This document shows positions 34,106 through 48,280 of a stretch of DNA of 64,000 nucleotides, in pieces. Origin of the DNA: Hirsutella rhossiliensis (Eukaryota; Ascomycota; Sordariomycetes; Hypocreales; Ophiocordycipitaceae). Each line of letters starts with the position of its first letter. Position 1 is the first letter of the stretch. The stretch is from NCBI RefSeq assembly GCF_020360975.1, contig NW_025408671.1, positions 6,200,001 through 6,264,000 of the forward strand, read 5' to 3'. Both the position numbers and the translations under genes were made by a program. A model generated the notes under the pieces. It worked only from the letters and a program-made list of their open reading frames with translations, was not told where the DNA came from and made no database searches.

Positions 34106-37100
34106 GGATGCTTCCTTTCTTTTTAGTCTTACCCTTAAAACCTACTACCTTAGCCGCTATATATAAATATACTTTTATCGCGTTATATATAAGTATATTA
34201 TTCCTTATTCCTTTATCCTTTAAGATATACTACTAATAGTATATTTAGTTATATTTAAAAATCCTATTCTTATAATTCTAATAAATTACGTTAACGATCG
34301 GAGCTAGTATCCTAGACCGAGATCTATAGTATTAAAATTATACCTTACTCTTATTATTTTTAGTTAGGCCTAACTTATAAGGTTAGCGAGCGTTTTAATT
34401 AGTATTTTAAATATACCTTTATAGGCCGTTCTTATAATAGTTATAATATAGCGTCCGCTTATTTATTTTATCCCTTTCCTTTCTTATTATTCTTTTTATT
34501 AATATTCCTTCTTTTTTAGTTCGTTATATTATAAATTAATAGTAAAAGATTAATTTAGACGAATAAAAAGTAAAAGAATCGTTAAAAGAAGTAATAGCTC
34601 GCTTAGCTTAGATTAAGAAATAAAAGTGTTTCCTAAAAGACTAAGGTAGTAAGTTATTTTAGTAGGGTATATAAGCTATTAATAAAGAAGATAGTATAAT
34701 ACGTTCTTCTTAAAATAAATTAGTTCATTTATTAAATAAGGAAACTATTACTATTAGTAAGGTTTAATTATTTAGTGCCTTAAACGTATTAAACTAAAAT
34801 ACTATTCTTAGTAACCTTATATTTCTAAGTAAGGGTTCGCTTAAGAGAACTATTAAAGTAGAGAACTATAATAAGTTAAATACTTAATTAGTTCCTAGGT
34901 ATTTTCCTTTAATCTATACCCTTTCTATTTAATAAGGTATTCTTATTACTAACCTTATTTTCTTATATTTAGTATTTATTTTATTTTATATTCTTAATTA
35001 TTATTAAATTTAATTTCTTTCCTATAGTTTAGTATTTTATAGCGCTAGTTTTAATAATAAGATATAAAATACTAGGTATATCTATATTAATATTAGTAGT
35101 AAGAGTTTATAGTTAACTTTTAAAATAGTTTTCTTAACCTTAAACGGTTTAAGTTTCTTAAAATCTAATTTATTACTTAGTTATTTATTTTAATATTTCG
35201 TTATATAAGGTAAACTATATCTCCTTCTTAAATAATTAGTCCCTATAATCTTTTCTAACTATAGTAAGTAGATATTCGTTCTTTAATAAATTAAACTTCT
35301 TATTATATCTATTTATATAATTTTTATAGCTAATTTACTTATAGTATCGCTTATTTTACTTATAGTCCTTATTAAGTAACCTTAAATACTTCTAAGTTAT
35401 ATTTATAATTAGTATATACTAGTAAGAGTATAGTTATTTCTATAACTAAGCTATTATAAGCTAGTTACGCTATTAATAGCTATTTAACTTAATCGTTTTA
35501 CTTATAGCTAATATAGTATTATAAATATTATTTAAGCGTTTAGTTAAGTCGTTTTATTTATCTATTTATTTATAGGTAATACGCTATACTAAGCGTATAT
35601 TTTATCCTTAATTATACTATAAGAGCTTACTAAAATTTAGCTATAAATATACTTCCTTTATTAAAGATAATCCTATTTAGTAGTCTATAATTACTAATAA
35701 TTATTTATAGGAATATATATACTAGCTCTTTTATATTACTTACTTCTTTATCTAGGAAAAAGAATTTATACTTTATTAATCTATTAGTAATAATAAATAT
35801 ACTATTATACTTAACGTTAGTTATAAGTTCTTTTAATAGTAGTAGCTTTATAATATATTTAAAAGCTATTAAATCCTATAGTTTTTCTAGTACTAGTAGC
35901 GGTTATAATTCTTTATATAGTTTATATCGTTTAGCTTTACTTTATATATAAAGTTTATATTCTTTAATAACTTATCTAACTACTTCTTTAAGCTATAAGA
36001 AGTTATATTATCGTTTAATCTATTTTATTATTCTTTAGATTCCTTAGTATTTATATATTATATATTTATATATTTCTTATATAACTTTATCTTATAAATT
36101 TATATATTATCTAGATTTTACTTTTAAATATTAAAACTTCTAAATATCCAATATTATATCTATTTAGTGCTTTATATTCTTTTATTTATTTAAGGATTTT
36201 TTAGTATATTAAGTTATTAGGTTATACTTTAAATATTATATTTAGCTATTATTACTAGTAGTTCTTATTTCTATTAATTTCTAGGAGCTATCCTTTCGCT
36301 ATAGGTACCCTTATATTATAGATACTTTATTAACTAAGGGTATTAACTCGACTATTTTCTATTCCCTTTTTATAGATTATTTTATAGTTAAATTCTAATA
36401 AGTATTTAGCCTATTAAATCTTTCGTCCGTTTAACTATTATATTATTTAAAGTATAAGATATTTTTATAATCTATATAAACCTTAACTTTATACTTACTT
36501 TTAAGAAGGTAGTATTAAAATTCCTTAAAAGCTTAAATAAATATAAGGAACTCTTTATTATAGATAAGGTAATTAGGTTTTATACTATATAGCTTCTTTA
36601 AATAGAATATAATTAGTTATAGTCTTCCTTTATTATCTTTTTACCTGATTTATACTCTTAAAGTAAAGTTTAATATATTAGTTTTAAGTTTAATTTCTTA
36701 TTTTAAATTAAAGGTAGTTAAGACTAGTTCTTATATAATTATAGTTTTAATATATTCGAAAGCTTCGTTAGCTTTATCGTCCTATATGAATTCTTTTTCC
36801 TTTTTCGTTAAGTTATATAGTAATACTATAATCTTTCCAAAATCTTTAATAAAATATTAGTAGTAATTTATAAATCCTAGGAAACTTTATATATACTTAA
36901 CGTTCTTTAACGTTAGCTATTCTTTAACTAAGTTAATCTTATTTTATTATATTTATATCTCTCTTAGTAAGATCGTATATCTAAGGAAGTTTACTTCCTA
37001 TATATAAAACTTACTTTTCTTTAGTTTAACTAGTAACTTTATATTTTAAAGTATATAGAGTACCTTATAAATATATCCCTTATATTCTTCTAGGGTATTT

Positions 37101-40100
37101 AAGAAGATTAAGATATTATCTAAGTATATTACTATAAAGATATCTAAGTATTTATATAGGATATTATTAATTATCCGTTAAAAGGTAGCTAGTATATTTA
37201 TAAGTTTAAATAGTATTACTAGATATTTAAATAGTTAAAATATTATTCTAAAGGCTATTATCTATTTATATCCCTTTTTTATATATTTTAAGTTATAGGC
37301 GCCTTTAAAGTTAAGGGCTATAAACTATTTTTTTATTATATAGTTAATCTTATAGTTCTAATATAAGCGGTAATAATATTCGGTCCTTTATTATAATATC
37401 GTTTAAGCGTCTATAATTAATAACTAGTTATAGCTTACTATTTTTCTTTAAAATAAATATAACTAGGTAGCTTACTTTAGATATTAATATTTATATATAT
37501 CCCTTTTATAGATTCTCGTTAAGGTAGTTATATAGTATTTATAGTTACTTTTTATTTAGGTTATTAATCTTATAGAACGTTAGCGTTATTCTATCCTTAA
37601 GATAAATTTTATAGTTCTATTAGCTATATTTAAGTAACCCTATCTTAAGTTCTTCCTTAAAGAGTTTATTATATTTCTAGTATTTCTAAGGGATATTCTT
37701 TATTTTATCTTATAGGCTTTATTCTTTCTTTTAAGAGCTAGTTTCTCTTAACTTAAGCTCTTTATTAATTTATTTAAGGTTTTTCCTTAAAGTAGTAATA
37801 ACTCTTTAGATCTTTATATTATATTCTTTATATTATTTATATTAAATACTAGGTTATATAGCTATATTAGTTAATATATAGGTCTTATTAATCGATTTTA
37901 TAATATTTACTACTTTAGTTACTATTTTCGTTTATATTATTAAAGCCCATAATAATTTACTTAAATAGTTATCCCTTTTATCCTATTTAATAGCTAAATT
38001 ATTATAAAATTTTACTTTCTTTTAAATCTATTAGTCTTAGAAACTTATATCTTAGTTTTAATAGAGCTAGTTAGTTTTCTAGTTAATTAATAAGTTGCTC
38101 TCCTATAGCTATAAAAGCCTTAATATAAGGTTATATTCTTTAATATTTATAATATTAAAGTTAACTTATTTATTATAGCCATAGATATTAATATCGAGGT
38201 AATTAATCTCTATATTAATAATTTTATTATTATAGTTAAAGGCCTCTCCTTTAATATTTATAAGTTTATATAGATCTTTCTTATATCTCTATATAAGTTA
38301 GTAACGATTAATAACTTTAAGTAAAATATAATTACTTATCGCGCTATAATCTAAAAGTATATATATATAATATCCTACGATTTAAATATCTAATACTATT
38401 TAATTATTATAGCTTACCGTTACTATATATACGGTCCTTAGATCTTATTATATTATACTAGTTTATAGCCTTTTTATATATAGCGTACCTTATTTTTTAC
38501 TTAGTCCTTATTTATTTTATTTAGGTATTCTTCTTCGATTTATTATTAATATTATTTCTTTATCTTTTTATCGCGTAGTATTATATTAGGGCTTAAGAGA
38601 CTAATTTCTTATAGCTAATTAAAGATTTCTTATTTCTTAACGCTATATTATTTATATTATACTACTTTATAATTAATTATATACTATACTTTATAATTCT
38701 ATTTATTTTAATACTAAAGGTTAAGTTTTTATTTAAAGTCTTTTTATTTTTTATATAGTATTTCTATATCGATTCTTCCTTAGTTAAATATTACTTATAG
38801 CTTTTATATATATTACTAATAATCTTTTAATATACTATTATATTATTTATACTATACTTATACCTTTTTATATTTATAAACTCTATAGTTTAAGTATATA
38901 TATTTATTATAATCTTCTTTATTATATTTAACTTTTTATATAAGTCTTTAAAAGATTAAGGGTTTAAATACCTTAAAGTAAGTAGCGTTATACTATTCCT
39001 TTATTTTAATATATTTATAGATTTTATATATCTTTAAAAGATATCTTATTAATAAACTATAATTATCGCGGTATTTAAGTAGTATACCGTAATTAGGTTT
39101 TAATAATATAACTTAGTCGTTTAGGTAGCGTTAATCGATTTTCTAGTAGTTTAGCTTTATACTTAAGTAGGGTTTCGAAAGTACTTATCCTTTAAACCTA
39201 ACTAAAAAGGCATTATATCGTGCCTTTATTTAAAAGTATATTATATAATCTAAGTAGATATATAATATCTATAAAATATACTTATAGTACTTATAAGTAA
39301 GTAGTATTTATAGATTATCTTTAAATTCTCCTTATAGTTACTATTCTTATTATAGAGCTATAAAGGTATTAACTATAACGATAGCTATAGTATAGTTTCC
39401 TTTAATAGTACCGGTTAATACTAAATTAATATAGCTTATTAGTTTTCTATAAGAATTTAAGGTATTTATTAGGTTTTAATTTTAAGTATTTCTTTAAATT
39501 CTTTAAAGTATAGAGCGTATTCTCTAATTATAGTATTTTCCCTTAGTATTAAGGGTAGTAATATAAGTTCGTTCTTATCTTCTATTTCTTTAAGTATTTC
39601 TTATTCTTTAAAGCTTATATTATCGATACTTTATTATTCCCCTTTAAGTTATTATCTAAGTTTTATAAGTATAAGGGCTATATCTATATCTTCTTTATTA
39701 TATTGCTTATAAACTACCTATTATTATTATCGATTTTTATTTTATATATCTTCTTAGAATCGTTTACTATACTTCTTAATTTACTTTTAAGAGACTCCTT
39801 TAAGATAAGGGTATTTTAGTTCTATAAATTTAACTTATTTCTATATTTTAGGATCCCTTTATTATATTATTATAAGGGTTTTCTTTAATAGCTTTAAGAA
39901 CTATCTAGTACTATTCTTATCGCTTAAGTATACTATATATTTATCGTTATAGTATATAGTTTAACTAAGAAGTTTATACTTTAGCTCCTATCTATTAATA
40001 GCGTTTAAGTATTCCTTACCTTTTAAGGCTAGTACTTAAAAGGTTTTCTTCTCCTTATAAGGTTATTTATATTCTTTAAAGTAATATCTAAGTTTCCTAT

Positions 40101-40861
40101 AGTTAAAATACTTTCTTTTACTTTTTTATATTATATTTAGATTTATCCTACCTAGGTTAATTATATAAGTATAGGTAATAAATGTTTTATATCTCTTTTT
40201 ATAGTTAGCGTATTAGTTAAAGTTATTCTTATAAAAAGGGTTTTAGTTTCCTTTTCTTTATTTCTTTTCTTAGCGTTATATATACTATCTATCGTCGATT
40301 TATACTACTATAGTAATATAGTCTAAAAGGTTATTAAGTTAATTTTCCTTATAAAGCTTATCCTTAACTTCTTTTTTAAGCCTATTATAAAATTATAATA
40401 TAAGAGGTTAGTCGTCCTAATTAGGCTTTAAGGTAACTTAATAGAACTTCGTAGTATAATCTAATATTAAGATCCTTTATTAAAGTTCTTAAAGTTTTTA
40501 TTTAGCTTCTTATTCCTTATTAGTTATTTTAAATACCTTTATAATAGCTTCTTTAAATCCTTAGAAACTAGTAAAGACTTTATCTATCTCGTTATCTTAT
40601 TATACTAGTTAGTTATTAAGAAAGTCCCTTATAATAGGTTTAAACTAAGCGAGTACTATTTTAAATAAATAATTTCCTATATAAAGTACCTTTTTAACTA
40701 AGTCTAAGAGTTTAGTAGGGTAAAACTAATAGTAGGCCTTAAGTTAAGTAAGAAAGTCTTAAAGTATACTATAAGTACTATTAAATAGTCCTAGCTATTT
40801 TAGTTTAACTACTTTTCTAAGGTCCTTAACTTATTTATTATCTCTTTTATTCCTAAGTAAC
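34106..40861 (-). pseudogene. Gypsy-D gag-pol relic
   Basis: A minus-strand Ty3/gypsy polyprotein. Reading leftwards from 40861: gag-like region to about 38500; protease remnant near 38340 (LLDYSAISNYIL, from an L-DSG-A motif); RT at about 37400-36950 with LNFKGAYNL, FKYLVILFKL.N and the catalytic box IVIYLDNILIF, where YLDD is expected (second Asp to Asn, RIP type); then RNase H and integrase to about 34900. LTR E2 closes the 3' end. The 5' end is cut by element G2 at 40862, and the 5' LTR is not in place. RT, gag and integrase are all full of RIP stops. Confidence 0.8.
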
Positions 40862-41908
40862 TATTATAAGGGCTTTTACCTTATATAGGCCTAAACTAAG
40901 GTCTAAGCTAAGTCTATATATAAGCGGCTTCCGCGCTTATATAAGCTAGGCTTATACTTTTCTTTCTTTTCCTATTTATAGATTATTAACCTTCTTTTAA
41001 TATACTATACCTAAGCCTATACCTTTACTTACTTTATAATAGTATAATCTACCCTTTATTTTACCCTCTTTATATCCCTATATATAAAATAGCTATTTTA
41101 TTTTTGCTGTATTTAAAGCCGATATTTAATTACCTAGTTTAGTTAAACCGCCCGCGCTAATATATATATACGCGAAATATCTATACTCCTATAGTTATAA
41201 AATTAAAGCGAACGTAATACTTAGTTCGCCTAGGCAATTAAAAGCCTCTTATAATAGTAGGGCTCTATATAACTAAGAGCGGTACTACTATACCTTAGTA
41301 AGTTTAACGGCTCCTTTATAGAGCTCGAGCTATAGCTACTTTATATAAAAGTAAAGCTCTATATTAATAGCGCCGTAATAAAGGATATCCGCGCTTAATT
41401 TAACTATCTTTATACGAGCTTATCCCTATACCTATAAAAGTATCTCTTATTATTTATATATATTAGTATAAATAGACTAAGCGACCTCCTTGCAAAGCTC
41501 TATATTAATTACGGCGAACCTAACGTAGCTAAGTCGGTACGCTAAGAGCTTATAACGCTCCGTTAAAAGTAAAGTAAAGCTATTCTAGCCTACCTTATAT
41601 AGTTTAAAGAGGTACTTTACTAAGTAAACGTATATAGCTAGCTTAATATAGTAAAGTATAATTACCTTATTATAAGCTTAAATATAGATTAGCGTACCTA
41701 TTTAAGCGAAAGGTTTATACTATTAAATATATATACTAATCTTATCTACCTTCTTTATAAGCTTAGTAGTAATAAGTTTCTTTTTTTATTATCTTTTATA
41801 ATATAAGAAGAGGATAACGCTAGTAATTCTATAGATATCTCTATCTTTACTTTAAGAAATAAGGATAGAAAAAAGTAATAGTAGGAGGGTCGCTATATAG
41901 GCTATAGT
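40862..41908 (-). mobile_element. Element G2, truncated second copy
   Basis: A minus-strand copy of element G. Its 3' terminal repeat is 40862-41041 (180 bp), and its body 41042-41908 matches G1 from about 25058 to 25923 with the same reading frame. The rest is missing at the copia A4 border. It interrupts the gag end of Gypsy-D. Several codons that are stops in G1 are sense here and the reverse, so the two copies were mutated independently. Confidence 0.75.
41042..41908 (-). pseudogene. Element G payload relic, partial
   Basis: The same frame as 24760-25948 but only its last two thirds: readable blocks include KYLFKLYKVG, RYKLLAYRLSYVRFAVINI, GAINIELYFYI and GELSITFALIL. Conservation of the frame between copies supports a real ancestral protein. 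Family unknown. Confidence 0.6.
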
Positions 41909-42400
41909 TCTTATAAAGAGAGATATAAGAAGTATATATAAAATGCGCGAAGGTAAAATTAGAAGTAAGGGGTCGGATAGGCAGGGCAGAGAGATTTAAT
42001 TCTTACGGGAGTAGTAATTACGGTAGGGGAGTAATTATTATATTGCCTTAATTATCCTTCTTTCCTCTATCTAACGCCCCTCTTTATACCCGTCTAGCAT
42101 CTTAATTAATAAAGAAGATCCTACTTAAAGAAGCTACTAATACCCCTTTAACTACCGAGCTTTTTACTAGGTTTTCCCCTCCTTTCTAGCCGTTGCCGGT
42201 ATATCCGTCTTATCTCTTACTACCTCTATAGGAAGCTATCGCTACTTCTACTTCCCCTTATACCCCTACCCTCTTCTCTATACCTCTTTTTAGCTCCTTC
42301 TTTAAAACCTGTTTTTTATACTAAGTGTTTTTAGCTTCCTAGGTCCCTCGTACTAAGGGATATCTCCGAGAACTATAAAATTAAGCTACGCTTCGCGATA
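41909..42400 (-). repeat. 3' LTR of copia A4
   Basis: A 492-bp family A LTR with its terminus TATCGCGAAG (minus) at 42400. Confidence 0.87.
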
Positions 42401-42419
42401 TACCCCCTTAGCTATAGCC

Positions 42420-45400
42420 TGCCCTTATAGAAAGGGTAAAGCTAAATACTTAGGCCGGTAAGCGTATAAAGGAGGTCTTAGTCTATACTTATCCCCTACT
42501 CGAGAAATCCGGGTTTTAGCCCTAGGCTCTTTTAGACCTACTTTAGGAAAAGGGGCCTAAGGAGGAAATTAAGTCCTATAAGAAAGGGGGCTTCTAAGGA
42601 TAAGTCCCTAAAAAGGGGGCCTTTAAGAAGAATAAGTCCTAATTAAGCTAGGGGCCCTCCTTTAGGATAAGTCCTAATTCCTCTCTTCGGCTATAGACGT
42701 CTCCTTCTTCCTACGTACTATTAGCTCCTCTTATAGACTCTTAAGGCGGGCTTCTAAGGATAGCTTCTCTCGAACGTCTTCTAGCCCGATTTACTATAAA
42801 AAGATAGCTAGCTTCTACTTTAGTAAGGGCTTTATAAGACCGTCGGCTTTTATTAATACCGTTAGAACCTAATAGACGGAAATAAGTCCCCTTTAGACCT
42901 CTTAGTATAACTAATACTAGTAGATATCGATATACTATAGCTAGGTCGATAACTTACTATTTTCTATAAGAATTTATATAGTCTATATATTATTATATTC
43001 TATAGCTAATAGGGTTAGAATTTATAGTCGTAGAGATATTAGTAGCCGGCTAAGGAAAATCGCTTCTTTTAACGCTTCTAAAAGAGCTAGTAGCTCTGCC
43101 TCTATACTAAAAGTTATAACGGTAGCTTACTTCGAAGCTCTCTAAGTAATAGTTCCTCTAAAAAGGGATATAATATACCCTTATAAGCTCTTTCTATTTA
43201 ATAAATTATCTATAAAGGACGAATCGCTTAAATAAAGGAAGATTTCGGTAGCTTATTTCTTCCTTTCTAGCCCTCCTAGGCGTAGACTATATAATCTCGT
43301 TAAATAAAGATAAAGGATAGCTCTATCTACTACTTCTTAATGCCTAGGGCTAGGATTCTAGTTATACTTAGCTAGCTAGGAGACTATAAAAGAGATATCC
43401 GGTCTAGTAGAAATAGCTAAAAAAAGCAGGGAGCCTACCTTCTATTAATATTAGTATTTCTCTTACTCCCTAGCTTAAAAGGACGGATTAGGTAAAAGCT
43501 CTTCGTTTAATATAGGCGTAGAGGGAAGCTTTTTCTCGAGGGAATTAAGGAGGAATTTATAAGCGACCTTATCGATATAGGCATCCTAGGTAAGCTAGAT
43601 AGTCCGTTAGGACCTATTCTAAAGGATTCGTATCCCTAGGAACTACTTTAGCTCTCTTAGCCGGGTTATCTTATACCTTTATTATAGGCTATATATAGCC
43701 TCCCTTATAGTAGCTTCTTCCTCTTTTAGGTATACCTAGATAATATTATCGACGTAGAAGAAGACCGTGATTTTACCCTTCTATATTATATATAGTTCCT
43801 AAGGGACTTTCGTAAAGCCTAGGGCTTTAAGGGAACCTATTAAATGCTATTACTAAAGAAGGGGTGATCTTCGTAGTCTATATAGAGCTTTCCTAAGCCG
43901 TAGAACCTTTCCTAGCTATTAAAAGCTTAGTAGAAGGCATATATAAATAACTTCTTCTTCCTCGAGTAGGCAGTTAATAAAGGCGTTAACTATATCTATC
44001 TAATCGAGCTCGAGGTCGAATTCTACTACTATAGCTATAAGGGTCCGAAAAGATATCCCTACTAGGGTAGTTGCCCTAGTAGGTAAATCCCCTTTTTCCT
44101 ACTAGTTCCCGTAGATAACTAGCCGGGCTTTGCACTTTTAAAGGAAGCCGTATTTATTAGTCTTATAGATAAAGACCTACTTATAGCTAAGGACCTGTTT
44201 TCCTCTTACTTTTTCCTTAAGGACCTCTTCGAAAGACCCTATCTCTTTATATAAGGCTAGGTAGTCTTTCTAGGCCTAGAAAAACTAGTCTCTAAAGGGG
44301 TGTTTTTCTAGCTGCTTTTAGTTTACTAGTAGGTCCGGGAGGTCTCTTTTATATACCTTCCTTGCTAATAGCTATGGCTTAAAGAGCCGGCCTGCTATAA
44401 ATGCTCCGTGGAAACCGTCTTCTATTAGCGTTAGATAGAAGTCGGAAAAACGATCGAAATAGGGGAGAAACTAGTCTTCTTTTATATCGGGCCCTATACC
44501 TTCCTTTGCTTCTTAAAGTAGGGATAAAAAGGCAGCCGGGTAATCCTTTAAGAGAGGTGCCTTTCCTACCCCCTTAAGGGCCGAGATAGGAAGACTAACT
44601 AAAAAAGCTGCTTTTAGATCTTCTTCTTATTTTATAAGAGGAGGCGTAGGGAGGTAGGCGTATTCTAGCTCTACCGCTTTCCTATAGTCTCCTTCTTCGT
44701 CTAGATTATCTAATCTAGCAGCTTCCTCTTCTTCTTCTTCCTCGAAGTCGGCGTTATCCTCTACTACTTCGACGTCGGTTTCTTCTTCCGTTTCCTTATC
44801 TAGGACCTCTTCTTAAGACTATTAGGAAGGGGGAATTTAAATCTTTTAAATTAGCTAACGTTAAGAGAGTAAGAGGGGCTGTTATTCCCTCTTTCCGTCG
44901 AAGAAGCTAAATTCGTTAAAAATTATATCCTTAGTCGAAATAACCTTCTATAGAAAAGGAATCTAGATCCGGAAGATATTTATAGAATTATACCTAACGA
45001 GGTAACTAATAAAGGCTCTAGGATTAAGCTTTCTTTTCTTCTTCCTTTTTAGCTATATATCGGCAGTTATTGCGTATGCCTTATAGCCGTAGGCACGAAG
45101 ATAGGCTAGCGAGGCCCTCTTTTTTATAAAGAGCTCGAGGGGGGATTTCTAGTCTATTCCTTAGGTCTTAAAAAGGGTCTCTAGGTCCCTATAGTCCCTT
45201 AGTCCCCTAGGGTCCCTTAGGGTCCGGTTCCGAAGGTAATAGGCGGTCTTAACGACTTCCCTCTAAAGGTCGTATAGAAGCCTTATAGTAAGTCTTATTA
45301 TATAGGCCCTTTCTATTATAGCACCCCTTAATCTTTCTGCCCCTCCGTTCTAGGCCTAGGTATTCGGTGCTAACGGGAGGGGTAAAATGCCCCTTTTTTA

Positions 45401-47700
45401 AAGCTAATTTAAGATATCCTTTATAAATAGCTCTCCGTTAGACTATATCTTCTTTACCTCGTAGCTAAAGTAGGATTTTATCTAGTTAACGAAGTCCTAG
45501 AGGGCAGACTAGTTATACTTACTTAGGTAAGTCTATAAGAAATAGGGGAAAACTATCCTTAAAAAAGCGTCTATAAAAAACATTACCCTAACGAAGCTTT
45601 CTTAATCCCTAGAGACGTCGGTCTAGTCGACCTAAATTTCCTTATACGGCTAGTCCGGCCGTATTAGGGTCCGTCTAGAAATTCGTCTCTTAGTCTTCCC
45701 TTAGCCGTAGTATTCGCATTCGACGGTCTTTAGGCCCCTTATTTATACGCCCTATTATTAGCCTAGCTTATATAAAGCTAGGGGGCCCGGGTAACTAAGT
45801 CGTGCGTGCTAAAGAAGACCGTCTCCTTAGGCTGCTAGAAGAGGGTCCTTAGATCCTACCCTCCTAGTAGGGAAAGCTAACTTCTCGAGTAGTTCCTTCC
45901 TAAGGATAGGTCGGAATTCGAGAATAAATTAACTAAATTTTTCCTCGATAAGCCCGATAGTCTAATTCTTCTAGACTAGCCTCGTAGGCTTAAACGTTAT
46001 ATCCTAGAAGATTCCTTCCTCTCGAAGAAGGCAGAAGGAAATTAGGCTCGTTAAAAATCGAGGGCAAAAAGCTACCCTTTTTCTTCGAAGAATTCGTATA
46101 GATCCGTTAGGTAATTTTATCGTGAAATTCACCCTTCCGTATCCCTTTATTCGTACGGTTAATTCCCCGGTAATAAGATATTCCTTTTATGCCTTCTTAA
46201 AGGACCGGAATCGTAAGAGTATATTATAGATATCGAGGGAAGCACTAGAGTTAAGGATAGCTGATTTTCGTAGGGGATAGTTAGAGGGCTCTAACGGTTA
46301 GTCTTAGCCTTATTAATCTATAGGGAAGACGAAGGCCGGATTTACTATACTAACGATTTTTCCTCGAATTTATAGCTCGAATAAGGGCAGCGGCGTTATT
46401 AGTTACTATTTCTTAGCAACCCGAATCTCGTCTATCTTCTTCTATAACGAGGGGTCCTCCTTAAGAGACTATTATATTATTTCTCGTAGCCTCTTTAAAG
46501 GTTTAATTCCTTTAGGTCGGTTTTCCTTAAAGACCTACTAATAGCCTTCTAGCCGATAGGGCTTTTTATATACTTAGTAGGTAGGTCGATTCCTCCTCGT
46601 ACGTTTCTTCGAGGAATCCTCGTCCCGGTCTAGAAGGTCTGCTTAAAAACCCCCCCTTTTTACCCCTTATTGCTAATTTTAACGAAGAGGTTCGATTTCG
46701 ACTAGTTCCCTAATTTTTCGACTAACGGACTAAAAGGTCTATTAAGGGACTAGTCGGGCCGGTCTAACTAATAGGACCGGGGCCGGGCCCGGAGTAAGAG
46801 GCAGAGCCGGGACCGGGGCAGCCGTTAAAGACGGGGTTAAGGCTCTCGAGGGAGGAGGAGCCAAAGGAGCAATAGCCGCAGTAGCAGCAGCGGGAGCTGC
46901 AGCAATAGGGGCTGCAGCAGCTACTAGGGCAGCAGGTCGAGCCGTCTAGGTTAAGTGCTAGCTACGAAGGAATAAGACTACTTACTATTATACTCTAGCA
47001 GCCTCTTCGTTTAGTTCCCGGCTAGCTTCTCGAAAGATAGTCGAGTAACCGTTACTAATAGGCTTTATTAGTAGAGATATATCCCGTAGCTACTAGCTAG
47101 AAAGAGCTTCTATAAGGAAGTATTAGTTAGCTTCCTCGAGGATTTCTTCCTACTTAGCTAGCTACGAAGAAGCTAGTAGGTTCCTAGTAGAAAAGGCTCC
47201 TAGGTAGGCCGTATAAGTCTTCCTAATACGGTTAGTTATATATCCTCTTAAGGGAGCTATTAAGGTCTCGAGCTTTAAAAGCTACTGCCTAGGAGTCTCT
47301 TCCTCTCGAAGAGAGATTAGCTTTATAGCACTAACGGATTCCGTTATCGCTATACGTATAGTAGTTAGCAGCTTCGTCTCGTAAAGGTATTCCTTACGGT
47401 AACTCTCGTAGTTACCTAAGGTAGTAGAAAAAGCTCTCTATTATATAGAGGTTAGCTCGGAGAAGAGGGTAGCTCCCTCTATAAAGTCCGTTGCCCTAGG
47501 ACGAAGAGGGGGCTCGAGAGGGTCCTACTTATTAGAGAAAACCAAATTATAGATAGTTCTATCTATACGAGCCTATAGCTCCTTTACCTACTTATCCTAA
47601 TCTTAGGGCTCTATAAGAATCGTCCTACGGACCGTAGGGATAGTAGAGGAGTCGATTTTCGTTATTATTACGGGGAAAGGTAGAAAAGTTAGTTAAAATC
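42420..47700 (-). pseudogene. Copia A4 gag-pol relic
   Basis: The minus-strand polyprotein is the least damaged copy of the family. Gag lies at about 47700-46650, with an Ala/Pro/Gly-rich stretch at 46750-46950. Integrase is at about 45760-45000 and RT at about 44150-43650. The RT catalytic box near 43750 reads VFFYVDNI: as in A1 the second Asp is Asn (GATGAT to GATAAT). RNase H follows to about 42700. Many Trp/Gln codons are stops. Family role as for A1. Inactive, but the most useful copy for inferring the ancestral protein. Confidence 0.83.
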
Positions 47701-47806
47701 GGCTTTTCTAGTAAGAGAGGTAAAAGGAAGCTACGAGGGATATAAGAAAGGTGCCTTTTATAGTAGCCGGAAGGTATAGGAATACTATTCCTCCTAGGCT
47801 TATAAC

Positions 47807-48280
47807 TCTCGTAAAGAGAGATACGAGAAGTATATAAAAATGCACGAAGGTAAAATTAGAAGTAAGGGGTCGGATAAGTAGGGTAGAGAGATTTAATTCT
47901 TACGAGAGTAGTAATTACGGTAGGGGAGTGATTATTATATTGCCTTAATTATCCTTCTTTCCTCTATCTAACGCCCCTCTTTATACCCGTCTAGTATCTT
48001 AATTAATAAAGAAGATCCTACTTAAAGAAGCTACTAATATCCCTTTAACTACCGAGCTTTTTACCGGTTTTTCCCCTCCTTTCTAGCCGTTGCCGGTATA
48101 TCTATCTTATCTCTCGCTACCTCTATAGGAAGCTATCGCTACTTATGCCCCTACCCTCCTTTCTATACCTCTTTTTAGCTCCTTCTTCCTTTTTCTATAC
48201 TAGGTGTTTTTTAGCTTCCTTAGTCCCTCGTGCTAAGGGATATCTCCGAGAACTACGAAATTAGGCTACGCTTCGCGATA
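47807..48280 (-). repeat. 5' LTR of copia A4
   Basis: A 474-bp family A LTR, minus strand, TATCGCGAAG at 48280 to CTTTACGAGA at 47807. Confidence 0.87.

Larger units (their letters stand above)
41909..48280 (-). mobile_element. Copia family A, full-length copy A4
   Basis: A 6.37-kb complete element on the minus strand: 5' LTR 47807-48280, primer site just left of it (minus GTTATAAGCCTAGG), coding region, purine tract (plus TACCCCCTTA at 42401-42410), 3' LTR 41909-42400. It is clearly less RIP-mutated than A1 and A2. The flanking pentamers are ATAGT (41904-41908) and ATAAT (48281-48285). The flanks belong to different elements: G2 on the left, and on the right an E LTR that lacks its first 59 bases. 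Confidence 0.87.
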
